NCBI GenBank assembly: GCA_013289955.1
Contig: JABCYZ010000004.1
Span: forward strand, 124,001 to 188,000
Direction: 5' to 3'
Source: Acidobacteriota bacterium
Lineage (GTDB): Bacteria; Acidobacteriota; Terriglobia; Acidiferrales; UBA7541
Length of the DNA stretch: 64,000 nt
Below, one piece after another: positions 1-7,946 of this stretch; positions within the stretch are counted from its first letter, which is position 1, and every line of letters starts with the position of its first letter. The notes under the pieces were generated by a model. The model saw nothing but the letters and a program-made list of their open reading frames with translations. It was not told the DNA's origin and ran no database searches. The position numbers were made by a program, and so were the translations under genes.

Positions 1-2
1 GG

Positions 3-131
3 CGAAGGCTGAGCAGAAGGAAGGTTCTCTTTCCCGAATCAGTTTTAGCGAGTCCCGAAGTGGACTGGCGGGACGGATTGGACTCCGCCGGTTTGCGGGT
101 TACGCTCAGCCAAGTATTTGTTAATGAATGA
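3..131 (+). CDS. Possible 3' end of a protein cut by the window edge
   Basis: A reading frame is open from the window edge to a TGA at 129-131 (42 codons). The translated tail has a protein-like mix of charged and hydrophobic residues (ending VTLSQVFVNE). A second frame (2-124) is also open and has a more Arg/Ser-rich, less convincing composition. No family is recognised. A strong terminator lies about 220 bases downstream, so a transcript does end in this region. The call rests only on an open frame of modest length. Confidence 0.25.
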   Translation, partial: RRLSRRKVLFPESVLASPEVDWRDGLDSAGLRVTLSQVFVNE

Positions 132-159
132 CTTGCTAAGAATCAGAGAAGCGCGCGAG

Positions 160-390
160 AGTGGCGCAGCCCGTGCATTAGAGACCTGCATGAGTGCGTT
201 TCACATGACGAGTTGAGAAGAGAGGCGAGCGAGGGGGAAGGGGCTTGCTCGCCACTTTTCGCAATTCGTTCCCACCTGCCTCTGAGAGGGAAGCTAGGAT
301 GGATGACCCCACGCGTCGGTGTGAAAACGACACTGACAACGAAACGCACTCTCCGAGGCTCCCGATCCCAAGCGGGGGCCTCATTTTTTT
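160..390 (+). ncRNA. Candidate structured RNA ending in a terminator
   Basis: No convincing protein is seen between 132 and 509, but the + strand is rich in complementary segments. Bases 192-202 (GAGTGCGTTTC) are an exact reverse complement of 341-351. The overlapping 5' segment 192-205 can instead pair, with bulged A's, with 320-335. A separate hairpin joins 224-230 (GGCGAGC) to 247-253, and a small CCTCT/AGAGG hairpin lies near 280. The stretch ends in an intrinsic terminator at 355-390. No known RNA family was recognised; 6S and SRP RNA were considered and not supported. The 5' end is a guess. Confidence 0.4.
355..390 (+). terminator. Rho-independent terminator
   Basis: A 9-bp stem (GAGGCTCCC at 355-363 with GGGGGCCTC at 374-382, one G-T pair) has a 10-base loop and is followed by A and seven T's (384-390). 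This is the best canonical terminator in the window and closes whatever is transcribed from the left. Confidence 0.75.
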
Positions 391-509
391 GGAGTGAGCC
401 TCTCTAGTTGAACTGCCGGCTGACTCCGTCCCCTCTGACCATTCCTACCTAAATCCAGCGGCCATGCCGGCCATCCCTGAAAGAGCTGCGCTGCCCGAGT
501 TCGCGCATT

Positions 510-770
510 TTAGTTCTTGAATTCCGGCTGAGCACCTGTCTCGGTGACTTTGCGGGCGACGGCGATCGTCGCCTGCCCCAGCACGTGGGCGATCTGCGTG
601 TCGCGCAGCCGCGAAGCGTCATACTCGAACGACAGGTGTTTCTTGCTCTCATCGAAGCGGAAGCGGCGAAGGCCGTAAGTGTTCGAAAATTCGCCGAGAA
701 GGCGCAGTTGCTCCTGGGTCAGCGGTGATTGCAGTTCGAAGGTAATTTCCACGAGTGTCATGCCCGGCAT
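510..770 (-). CDS. Small conserved-looking protein of unknown function
   Basis: An 86-residue protein, or 83 residues if the second ATG at 761 is used. It begins MPGMTLVEITFEL and has alternating hydrophobic/charged strands suggestive of a small alpha/beta fold. No domain is recognised. The longer upstream extension of this frame lies antisense to the copper ATPase and was discarded. The gene is divergent from the ATPase; the two starts are only about 66 bases apart and may share a control region. No Cys/His metal site is present, so a role in metal handling is not supported. Confidence 0.5.
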   Translation of the reverse strand: MPGMTLVEITFELQSPLTQEQLRLLGEFSNTYGLRRFRFDESKKHLSFEYDASRLRDTQIAHVLGQATIAVARKVTETGAQPEFKN

Positions 771-836
771 TATACCAGCCCTCGCAAGCCTTGCGTCTGT
801 AGCGGCTTGTAACCCCAAATCATCTAATATAACGTC

Positions 837-3281
837 ATGTCCCGACAGCTTCCGGCGCCGGATCCCGAGCAGCGTCGCACCCTTCTTCCAGCCGAAATCC
901 GCTCGAAGGACCTCGTCTGCGGAATGCCGGTCGATCCGCAGAAGTCCGCCGCCAAAATCGAATACGGCGGATATCCGCGCTATTTTTGTTCGAAGGGCTG
1001 CGCGGAAAAATTTGAAACGGACCCGGAAAAGTATCTGGCGGCGCACGACGTTGCCGCAAAGGAAATGCTGGCGACCGCCGGCCAGAACGCTCGTGCCAAG
1101 CACACGGGCGTGGCTTCGAGATCCGGCTCAACCGCGAGCACGGTCGCCCGTTACACCTGCCCGATGCATCCCCAAGTCATTCAGATGGGCGCTGGAAACT
1201 GCCCGATTTGCGGAATGGCTCTCGAACCCATGGACGCTTTCGCGGAAGTGGAAGCCGATCCGGAATATGGTTCGATGTTGCGCCGGTTTTGGGTGAGCGC
1301 GGCCCTTTCGCTGCCGGTCCTTTTGATTGCCATGTTCGGCGATGCACTCAAATTGCCGCTCCCGCCGGCGGCGCGCAACTGGATTGCATTCGTTCTCGCG
1401 ACACCAGTCGTCCTTTGGGGAGGTTGGCCCTTTTTTCATCGCTTCTGGACTTCCCTCGTAAATCGCAGCCCAAACATGTTTACCTTGATCGCGATGGGTA
1501 CCGGAGCTGCGTACCTCGACAGCCTTGCGGCTACACTTTTTCCCCAAATTTTCCCTGCCTCGTTTCGCGACATGCACGGCGCCGTCCCGACTTACTTTGA
1601 ATCCGCAGCCGTTATCACCACTCTCGTGCTACTGGGTCAGGTCCTCGAATTGCGTGCCCGCCAGCAAACGAGCAGCGCCATCCGCTCTTTGCTCCATTTG
1701 GCGCCCAAGCAAGCGCATTTACTCGAAGCCGAGGGCACGGAAAAAGATGTCGCGCTGGACGTCGTCAGAGTGGGCGACCGCTTGCGCGTGCGGCCGGGCG
1801 AGAGTGTTCCGGTAGACGGCGTCATTCTGGAAGGCGCGAGCGCGATCGACGAATCGATGGTCAGCGGCGAGCCTATGCCCGTCGAAAAATCCGGGGGAGA
1901 TAAAATTACCGGCGGGACGCTCAATACGAGCGGAAGTTTCCTGATGCGCGTCGAACGCGTCGGCAGGGAAACTTTCCTGGCGCAAATCGTCAAACTCGTC
2001 AGCGAAGCCCAACGCAGCCGCGCACCGATGCAGCGCCTCGCGGACAGAGTGGCCGCCTATTTTGTGCCTGCGGTGATCGTTGCGGCATTGTTGACCTTCG
2101 GGGGCTGGGCTCTCCTTGGTCCTGAACCACGCTTCGCTCACGCGCTCATCGCCGGTGTGGCTGTGCTGATCATCGCTTGCCCCTGCGCGCTCGGCCTGGC
2201 CACTCCCATGTCCATCATGGTCGCCGTGGGCCGTGGCGCTCACGCCGGCGTCCTGGTTCGAAACGCCGAAGCTCTCGAAACGCTTGCAAAAGTCGACACT
2301 CTCGTTGTCGACAAAACCGGCACCCTCACCATTGGACATCCCCGAGTCGCTGCTATCGGAGTTTCTGAAGGAGGCGGATTCAGCAAGGACGGGTTGCTGG
2401 GGCTTGCCGCGAGCGTGGAGCAGGCCAGTGAACATCCCCTGGCACGCGCGATTGTGAATGCCGCGGAGGAAAAACGCGTGCAACTTGCCGCCGTCACCGA
2501 TTTTCGTGCGACACCGGGCGGCGGAGCGAAAGGAAACGTCCGGGGCGACGTGGTTTACGTGGGCAGTTCGAAATATTTATTGGAACATGGCATTGAGGGG
2601 GTCGCGGGCGGGAAGAACCTCAGCGTGGGACTTGGCGTGGGCCAGCCTCTGGCGGCAACTTATGTATTCGTCGCCGTAAATCGCAAACTGGCTGGAGTTA
2701 TCGCCCTGCTCGACCTGGTGAAGGAGACTACGCCGGAAGCCATTCGGGCTTTACAAAAAGAAGGCGTGCGCATGGTCATCCTCACGGGAGATCTAAAGCC
2801 GGCGGCGGAATCTATAGCCAAGCAAATCGGGATCGACGAAGTTAGGGCGGAGGTCCTGCCGCAACAAAAGGCCGAAGTCATCCAACAACTTCGCAGGGAG
2901 GGCCGAATCGTAGCGATGGCGGGCGATGGCGTCAACGACGCTCCGGCTCTCGCAGCCGCGGATGTTGGGATCGCCATGGGCACGGGCACAGACGTAGCCA
3001 TCGAGAGCGCCGGAATCACCCTGGTGAAGGGCGACTTGCGGGGAATTGTGCGGGCTCGCAAGCTGAGCCGTGCGGCAGTCCGCAACATCAAACAAAACTT
3101 GGCTTTTGCCCTTCTTTACAATGCGCTGGGCATTCCCATTGCCGCGGGCGTCTTCTATCCGATCTTTGGTTGGCTCCTCAGCCCCATGCTCGCCAGCGCC
3201 GCCATGAGCTTCAGCTCTGTGTCCGTCATCGCCAATGCCCTGCGTTTGGGCAAAGTTTCGCTGCGAGAAGAGACACGCTGA
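837..3281 (+). CDS. copA: Copper-type P1B heavy-metal-translocating ATPase with N-terminal YHS domain
   Basis: An 814-residue membrane pump expected to export Cu(+) or Ag(+) using ATP. Visible parts in order: a YHS domain at about residues 22-66 (LVCGMPVD...YFCSKGC); a Cys-rich metal-binding segment at about 106-132 (YTCPMHP...CPICGMALEP), as in SilP/CopA-type pumps; membrane helices; the actuator motif SGEP; the ion-channel CPC motif near 448; the phosphorylation motif DKTGT near 492; an HPLA nucleotide-binding motif; and GDGVNDAP near 696. The length suits pumps carrying both extra N-terminal modules. No classical GMxCxxC HMA domain is seen. The ATG is very close to an AT-rich TAATAT and has no obvious Shine-Dalgarno. 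The next gene, convergent, encodes a thioredoxin-like protein. Confidence 0.93.
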   Translation: MSRQLPAPDPEQRRTLLPAEIRSKDLVCGMPVDPQKSAAKIEYGGYPRYFCSKGCAEKFETDPEKYLAAHDVAAKEMLATAGQNARAKHTGVASRSGSTASTVARYTCPMHPQVIQMGAGNCPICGMALEPMDAFAEVEADPEYGSMLRRFWVSAALSLPVLLIAMFGDALKLPLPPAARNWIAFVLATPVVLWGGWPFFHRFWTSLVNRSPNMFTLIAMGTGAAYLDSLAATLFPQIFPASFRDMHGAVPTYFESAAVITTLVLLGQVLELRARQQTSSAIRSLLHLAPKQAHLLEAEGTEKDVALDVVRVGDRLRVRPGESVPVDGVILEGASAIDESMVSGEPMPVEKSGGDKITGGTLNTSGSFLMRVERVGRETFLAQIVKLVSEAQRSRAPMQRLADRVAAYFVPAVIVAALLTFGGWALLGPEPRFAHALIAGVAVLIIACPCALGLATPMSIMVAVGRGAHAGVLVRNAEALETLAKVDTLVVDKTGTLTIGHPRVAAIGVSEGGGFSKDGLLGLAASVEQASEHPLARAIVNAAEEKRVQLAAVTDFRATPGGGAKGNVRGDVVYVGSSKYLLEHGIEGVAGGKNLSVGLGVGQPLAATYVFVAVNRKLAGVIALLDLVKETTPEAIRALQKEGVRMVILTGDLKPAAESIAKQIGIDEVRAEVLPQQKAEVIQQLRREGRIVAMAGDGVNDAPALAAADVGIAMGTGTDVAIESAGITLVKGDLRGIVRARKLSRAAVRNIKQNLAFALLYNALGIPIAAGVFYPIFGWLLSPMLASAAMSFSSVSVIANALRLGKVSLREETR

Positions 3282-3300
3282 AAGTCTCTCCCGCTGCGTT

Positions 3301-3843
3301 TCAGGTCTTGCCGAGGATGGAATCGAAATACGCCAGCATTTCCGGCGAATCCCACTCCTGGAACCCGATGATCTTGCGCGCGATTTTGCCTTGGCGGTCG
3401 ATGATATAGGTCTCCGGGATCATGCTTGTGCCGTAGGATTGCGCGATGGGCGAATGTTGGTCTTTTGTGGCTGGATCCCGGTAGGTTTGGAAAATGACGC
3501 CGTTGTCGCGAAGAAACTTTTCGTAAACGGCTTCATCTTCATCCGCGGCGACGCCTAGCACGACGCCATTTCGCGAAGCGATGTACTTTTGTAGACGATT
3601 TAGCGCGGGAGTTTCTTCGATGCACGGCGGGCACCAGGTTCCCCAGAAATTCAACACCACCACCTTGCCGTGAAAATCCGAGAGATGCTCCGGCTTTCCG
3701 CCGATCTCCAGAGCGAAGTCTTCCGCCGGCTTCCCGGCGATGGATGCTTCTCCATGCCGGTAGCTCGGCAGCGCAAACACGACAATGATCCCCAGGAAAG
3801 CTGCCAGGCCTCCCCAAGCCAGTATCTTCGGCCCGATTCTCAT
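3301..3843 (-). CDS. TlpA/ResA-like membrane-anchored thioredoxin family protein
   Basis: A 180-residue protein with one N-terminal membrane anchor (about residues 8-26) and a thioredoxin fold facing the periplasm. The active site is WCPPC with cysteines 71 and 74, preceded by the typical VVVLNFWGTW strand. The cis-Pro region (SMIPETYIID) is present. Such proteins reduce disulfides, often for cytochrome c maturation or metal-site assembly. It converges with the copper ATPase and is divergent from the glycosyltransferase. Its exact client cannot be told from the sequence. Confidence 0.88.
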   Translation of the reverse strand: MRIGPKILAWGGLAAFLGIIVVFALPSYRHGEASIAGKPAEDFALEIGGKPEHLSDFHGKVVVLNFWGTWCPPCIEETPALNRLQKYIASRNGVVLGVAADEDEAVYEKFLRDNGVIFQTYRDPATKDQHSPIAQSYGTSMIPETYIIDRQGKIARKIIGFQEWDSPEMLAYFDSILGKT

Positions 3844-3904
3844 CGAATGCTATACTAGCCTATCCGCCGGGGATCGAAAACCGGTCCTTGCCCCTGATTT
3901 TACC

Positions 3905-4966
3905 GTGACCAACGAACCGCCTAATTCGAGCACACCATCCGCCCGTCCGTCGGCTTCGATCAGCGCGATCGTGCCTGCCAGAAATGAGGAGGCTGTTATT
4001 GCGGCTTGCGTCGAATCGCTGGCGCGGCAGCCCGAAATCAGGGAGATTCTGGTCGTCAATGACCAGTCAGCGGATAAAACGGCGGATATCGTCCGCAGTT
4101 TGATGGCCAAGATTCCGCAGCTGCGGCTTCTGGAAACAAACGGAGTTCCATCCGGCTGGATTGGCAAGAACAATGCGGTTTTCCTTGGCGCGAAAGAAGC
4201 CAAGAGCGCGTGGCTGCTTTTCACCGATGCCGACGCCGAGCTGCAACCGGGCGCCGCCGCGCGCTCACTCGAAATCGCGCAAGAAACCACTGCCGCGCTG
4301 ATTTCCTTCTCGCCGGAGCAGATCACCGAATCGTGGTACGAGAAAGCGCTCATTCCGTTTGTCTATAGCCGCCTGGCAAAGCATTTTTCCTACGACGACG
4401 TGAACAATCCCGCTTCGCCGGCTGCTGCTGCCAACGGACAGTTCCTGATGATCCAGCGCGACGCCTACCAATCGATCGGCGGCCATGCGAGCGTCGCGGC
4501 GGAAGTGCTGGAAGACGTCGCTCTCGCCAAGCGTGCAAAGGTCGCCGGATTTCGCCCGTGGTTTGGCTCGGGGCAAGGAATCGTGCGTGTGCGAATGTAC
4601 CGCTCGTTTGGCGCGATGTGGCAAGGCTGGAAGAAAAATCTCTTTTTGCTTGTCGGCGGAACTCCCCGCGCCGTCTTTCGCGAATTGGAGTCGACGATTC
4701 CGTGGATTCCACTCGCGCTCATTTTTCTTGGAATAAAAATTCCCGTCGCGACGCTTCTGGGGGTCTGTTTGCTGTTGATGCGCCAGTTGACCTACGGTTT
4801 GGAGATAGCTCGTAACCAATACCCCTTTAAATTCATCATTTACTACGTACCGGCCGTGGCGTTATACGCAGGTGTGCTCTGGGCTTCCTACCGCGGGCAC
4901 GCCAAAGGCATGGTCGAGTGGAAAGGACGGGAAGTTCCCGTAACGCTTCCCGGCGCGCCCAGGTAG
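3905..4966 (+). CDS. Family 2 glycosyltransferase, membrane-associated
   Basis: About 353 residues from a GTG start at 3905. The open frame extends further left to 3785 but there it overlaps the divergent thioredoxin gene. The GT-A domain begins ISAIVPARNEE and contains a nucleotide-binding DQSAD and a DxD-like TDADAE, then a loop NGQFLMI...EDVALA acceptor region and a QGWKKN motif. Two or three hydrophobic segments at the C-terminus anchor it. The pattern resembles glycosyltransferases of carotenoid or hopanoid glycolipid pathways (CrtQ/HpnB-like), but the acceptor is not identifiable. It is 15 bases upstream of the first pterin synthase, so the four genes to folE probably form one transcript. 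Confidence 0.8.
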   Translation: MTNEPPNSSTPSARPSASISAIVPARNEEAVIAACVESLARQPEIREILVVNDQSADKTADIVRSLMAKIPQLRLLETNGVPSGWIGKNNAVFLGAKEAKSAWLLFTDADAELQPGAAARSLEIAQETTAALISFSPEQITESWYEKALIPFVYSRLAKHFSYDDVNNPASPAAAANGQFLMIQRDAYQSIGGHASVAAEVLEDVALAKRAKVAGFRPWFGSGQGIVRVRMYRSFGAMWQGWKKNLFLLVGGTPRAVFRELESTIPWIPLALIFLGIKIPVATLLGVCLLLMRQLTYGLEIARNQYPFKFIIYYVPAVALYAGVLWASYRGHAKGMVEWKGREVPVTLPGAPR

Positions 4967-4981
4967 GAAAACCCAATCGCC

Positions 4982-5413
4982 ATGGTCTTGCTCACGCGCA
5001 AAATCGAGTTCGCCGCTTCGCATCTCTACCACAATCCGGATTTCTCGCCGGAAGAAAATCGCCGCGTCTTCGGTAAATGCAACAATCCCCATGGACACGG
5101 GCACAACTACACGCTGGAAGTTACCGTCGCCGGCGAGCCCGATCCGGTCACCGGAATGGTTTTGGACTTGAAAGACTTGAAGGAAATTCTCGAACGCGAA
5201 GTGATGCAGCGCATGGACCATCGTTTTTTGAATTACGAAGTTCCCGAGTTGGCCGGTCAGATTCCAACCTGTGAGAATATCGCACGCGTCATTTGGCAGT
5301 TGCTCGATCCAAAGATCAAGCAAGGGAAATTGCACCGGGTGCGGCTGTACGAAACGCCGGATCTATTTGCGGACTGCTACCGCAACGGCGCTGGGGGAGC
5401 CAAGCTCTCATGA
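4982..5413 (+). CDS. 6-pyruvoyl-tetrahydropterin synthase family protein, first copy
   Basis: A 143-residue T-fold enzyme. The zinc ligands His14, His39 and His41 and the catalytic Cys33 sit in FGKCNNPHGHGHNY, a form close to animal PTPS rather than to E. coli QueD. DPVTGMVLDLKDLK, DHRFLN and the Glu of PTCEN follow as in the family. The substrate would be 7,8-dihydroneopterin triphosphate, the product of FolE, whose gene is two genes downstream. The product could be 6-pyruvoyl-tetrahydropterin or, as for QueD, 6-carboxy-tetrahydropterin. The stop overlaps the start of the second copy (ATGA at 5410-5413), implying translational coupling. Confidence 0.88.
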   Translation: MVLLTRKIEFAASHLYHNPDFSPEENRRVFGKCNNPHGHGHNYTLEVTVAGEPDPVTGMVLDLKDLKEILEREVMQRMDHRFLNYEVPELAGQIPTCENIARVIWQLLDPKIKQGKLHRVRLYETPDLFADCYRNGAGGAKLS

Positions 5414-5865
5414 GATCCTCGGCGCAGAACGGTGATGTCAAGATCGAGCTGGGCCGCCGCTATCGCTTTGCGGCCTCGCACCGGCTGCACAGTGCGGAGC
5501 TCAGCGAGGAAGAGAACTGCCGCATCTACGGAAAATGCAACCATCCGTATGGCCATGGGCACAACTACGTCCTCGAAGTTATGGTGTCGGGCAAAGTCGA
5601 TCCCGCCACCGGAATGATTGCGAATCTCGAGGAGCTCGACGGCTTTGTCGAGAGCGAAGTCCTCGAACCGTTTGACCACAAGTCGCTGAATAGCGACGTC
5701 GAAGCGTTTCGCGCGACGGTTCCCACGACGGAAAATCTATGCATAGAGATTTTTCGCCGGCTGAAACCCTTTCCCAAGGCGAAGCTCGAACGCGTCCGGG
5801 TGCAGGAGACGTCGAACAACGGTTTCGAATACGCAGGAGAGAATCCGGATGGATTCGAGGGGTAA
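5410..5865 (+). CDS. 6-pyruvoyl-tetrahydropterin synthase family protein, second copy
   Basis: A 151-residue paralogue of the preceding gene with its own complete active site: zinc ligands His24, His49 and His51, catalytic Cys43 in [14 protein letters not shown], then DPATGM and PTTEN. The start at 5410 is chosen because it overlaps the upstream stop (ATGA). Neither copy has lost a catalytic residue, so this is not an active/inactive pair by eye. One copy could serve queuosine or folate-type chemistry and the other tetrahydropterin synthesis, or the two could form a hetero-oligomer. Five bases separate its stop from folE. Confidence 0.88.
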   Translation: MRSSAQNGDVKIELGRRYRFAASHRLHSAELSEEENCRIYGKCNHPYGHGHNYVLEVMVSGKVDPATGMIANLEELDGFVESEVLEPFDHKSLNSDVEAFRATVPTTENLCIEIFRRLKPFPKAKLERVRVQETSNNGFEYAGENPDGFEG

Positions 5866-5870
5866 AGGCA

Positions 5871-6482
5871 ATGGCCAAACCGACAGAAGAAATCATCTTA
5901 AACGAAGAGAAGCCACTCGATGCGCGCAGGATTGCATGCCATGTTCGCGAAATTATCAAGCTGATCGGCGAAGATCCCAATCGCGAAGGCCTCCGCAAAA
6001 CGCCGGAACGCTATGAGAAGGCGCTGAAATTTTTGACCAGCGGCTACTTGCAGAATGCGGAAAACATTCTCAATGGCGCAACCTTCAGCGTTGCCTATGA
6101 CGAGATGGTAGTTGTGAAGGACATCGAGTTCTTCAGTCTCTGCGAGCACCACTTGCTGCCCTTTTTTGGCAAGTGCCACGTCGCGTATCTGCCAAATAAA
6201 CGCGTCATCGGCCTGAGCAAGGTTGCGCGGCTCGTCAACATGTTCGCGCGCCGCTTGCAGATTCAGGAGCGGCTTACCAGCCAGATCGCTGCCGCCATTC
6301 AGGAAAAAATTAGCCCGGAAGGTGTCGGCGTGATCATCGAGGCGCGGCACCTCTGCATGCAGATGCGCGGCGTCGAAAAACAGCACGGCCAGGCCGTGAC
6401 CAGCGCCATGCTTGGCGGTTTCCGCCACAACAAGCAAACGCGCGATGAATTTCTCTCGCTCGTGCGCACAAAACGATCCTAA
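5871..6482 (+). CDS. folE: GTP cyclohydrolase I
   Basis: A 203-residue cytoplasmic enzyme that converts GTP to 7,8-dihydroneopterin triphosphate, the first step of folate, tetrahydropterin and queuosine routes. Recognised by GLRKTPER, the zinc site [15 protein letters not shown] with RHLCMQMRG, and the C-terminal FL.L pattern. Length is typical. The ATG at 5871 lies five bases after the second pterin synthase; a longer in-frame extension upstream overlaps that gene and is unlikely. Last gene of the four-gene run. Confidence 0.95.
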   Translation: MAKPTEEIILNEEKPLDARRIACHVREIIKLIGEDPNREGLRKTPERYEKALKFLTSGYLQNAENILNGATFSVAYDEMVVVKDIEFFSLCEHHLLPFFGKCHVAYLPNKRVIGLSKVARLVNMFARRLQIQERLTSQIAAAIQEKISPEGVGVIIEARHLCMQMRGVEKQHGQAVTSAMLGGFRHNKQTRDEFLSLVRTKRS

Positions 6483-6487
6483 AAAGT

Positions 6488-6569
6488 AGCGGGACAGACA
6501 TTCCTGCCCGACCCGTCCTTTTTCATGCTTCTAGACGCGAGAAAAGCGGACAGGCAAGAGCGCCTGCCC
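6488..6569. repeat. Pair of short palindromic repeats in a convergent spacer
   Basis: Two related imperfect palindromes occupy the spacer between folE and the DUF2911 gene: GGGACAGACATTCCTGCCC near 6490-6508 and CAGGC/GCCTG around 6551-6566. Neither is followed by a clear T-run for either strand, though TTTTT follows the first on the + strand. They may act as weak terminators or belong to a dispersed repeat family. Confidence 0.4.
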
Positions 6570-6573
6570 TGGC

Positions 6574-7116
6574 TTATTTCCTGGCGATTTCTATGGACGC
6601 TAGCGTAGTTTCCCAGGCAATGTTCATCGTGCAGCCGTTGCCGGTCTTGTCGAACGAGATCTTGAAGTCTTCGACGGTGCTTGGCAGCTTTCCGGATTTC
6701 ATGTCCACGCGCAACAGATCCGAGCCTGCCCCTGGATAGGGAATTCCCCATTCCCCCGTTTTTTTGCTGACGATAAGCGTCCATTTGCTTTCTTCAGGAA
6801 TCGTGAAAATCGTATACTCGCCCGCTGGAACGTCTTTTCCGCCAACCCTCAAATCAGCCGTGGTCACAAACGTGGTCGCCTCGTTTGCTCCTGCCCGCCA
6901 CGGCTGGCCGTAAGGAACCAAACCGCCGAAAATCTTGCGGCCCTTCGCCTTTGGACTCGAATAATCCACCGTAAGCGTTTTCCCTCCGCCCAGGTCGCAT
7001 TGCGCTGACGCCGGAGGGCTGGGACGCTTGCTCTTGTCGGATTGGCTGGACGCCTGTGTGGCCAAAAACCCCAAGCCAAGACAAACTCCAAGAACCATCG
7101 CGATTCGCTTCTGCAT
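6574..7116 (-). CDS. Secreted DUF2911 domain protein
   Basis: A 180-residue protein with an N-terminal signal peptide (MQKRIAM followed by a hydrophobic stretch ending ATQASSQ). The mature part carries DUF2911 features: [30 protein letters not shown] and [11 protein letters not shown]. The family is common in Bacteroidota and Acidobacteriota and has no established function. The start at 7116 is supported by a good GGAGAACG site; a longer frame to 7158 lacks one. It is divergent from rpsO. Confidence 0.8.
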   Translation of the reverse strand: MQKRIAMVLGVCLGLGFLATQASSQSDKSKRPSPPASAQCDLGGGKTLTVDYSSPKAKGRKIFGGLVPYGQPWRAGANEATTFVTTADLRVGGKDVPAGEYTIFTIPEESKWTLIVSKKTGEWGIPYPGAGSDLLRVDMKSGKLPSTVEDFKISFDKTGNGCTMNIAWETTLASIEIARK

Positions 7117-7229
7117 TTGCCGTTCTCCTCTCGATCCTTGTGCACTCACCACAAGCATTCAACCCAATTTGCTGGCGCAACGCAACTCCCAATGCCCACA
7201 TTCGCGAAAAAAGAGCTCTGCGGAGAATG

Positions 7230-7258
7230 TTTACATTCCTTTACACCCAAAACATATT
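7230..7258 (+). promoter_or_regulatory. Candidate sigma-70 promoter for rpsO
   Basis: TTTACA at 7230-7235 and CATATT at 7253-7258 are separated by 17 bases. The -35 matches the consensus at 5 of 6 positions, the -10 at 4 of 6. The rpsO start lies 64 bases beyond the -10. Confidence 0.4.
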
Positions 7259-7321
7259 TGTGTTAGCCTGAATGAGTCGAAGAGAAGAGGAAAAAATTCA
7301 GGGGACGACGGAGAGGGGCAC

Positions 7322-7582
7322 TTGAGCACAGCCAAAGCGGTGTTGATCGAGCAATTCCGGCGGGAAGTGAAAGATACTGGCTCACCGGAAGTCCAGATAG
7401 CACTTTTGAGCGAGCGGATCAGCTACCTGACAACGCACCTCAAGTCCCACGTTAAAGACCATGCATCCCGGCGCGGTTTGATCATGATGGTCAATAAGCG
7501 GCGCCGCTTGCTGGACTATTTGAACCGTCGAGACCCGGATCGGTACCGCGAGATTGTTGAACGTCTTAGCCTGCGCAAGTAG
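7322..7582 (+). CDS. rpsO: 30S ribosomal protein S15
   Basis: An 86-residue primary 16S rRNA-binding protein. Family signatures are [32 protein letters not shown] and KRRRLLDYL. The start is taken as TTG at 7322, which follows a GGAGAGGGG ribosome-binding site and gives the normal length (about 89); upstream codons in the same frame are not ribosomal. It is followed by pnp, the common rpsO-pnp order in bacteria. The unusual TTG start could moderate S15 production. Confidence 0.95.
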   Translation: MSTAKAVLIEQFRREVKDTGSPEVQIALLSERISYLTTHLKSHVKDHASRRGLIMMVNKRRRLLDYLNRRDPDRYREIVERLSLRK

Positions 7583-7946
7583 CTGCCCAACATTTAAGAG
7601 CCTCAACGGGCAGAAGCCTCTGCGTTTTCACATAGCGACAACTTCCATACGAAGTATGTCTGGCGGCGCAAGTGTGTGTTTTGCTGTCAGTGAAATCATC
7701 AGGCCCCCGGTTGCATCTCGACCGGCGTTTCTCGTGGTGTAATCCGGATCGCTTTAGCAGGTTCCCGTCGTATTTCAAGCCTCTTTTCTTTTCTGGGGTT
7801 GTCCAGGCCAGGCTAAGGCCGACCTACTCGAAGCAGGGAATTGTCTCGATGGCCGCGATACGGCTGTCTATTCCTGCAAGGTCAGCACTCCTGGGGACAT
7901 TCTGAACATGTTCCGGTTCGGCCGGGACCAAAGGAAATGATTGCTT
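7583..7946 (+). other. rpsO-pnp spacer with no clear gene
   Basis: This 364-base spacer has no convincing reading frame. CTGCCC just after the rpsO stop (about 7583) can pair with GGGCAG near 7609, giving a weak stem with a long loop and no T-run. In E. coli the equivalent spacer carries RNase III and regulatory sites for pnp autocontrol; no such site can be asserted here. An AAGGAA element near 7931 precedes pnp. Confidence 0.4.

Noticed and set aside
160..390. Assignment as 6S RNA, SRP RNA or tmRNA
   Set aside because: None of the conserved strings of these RNAs could be found; only general structure and the terminator are present.
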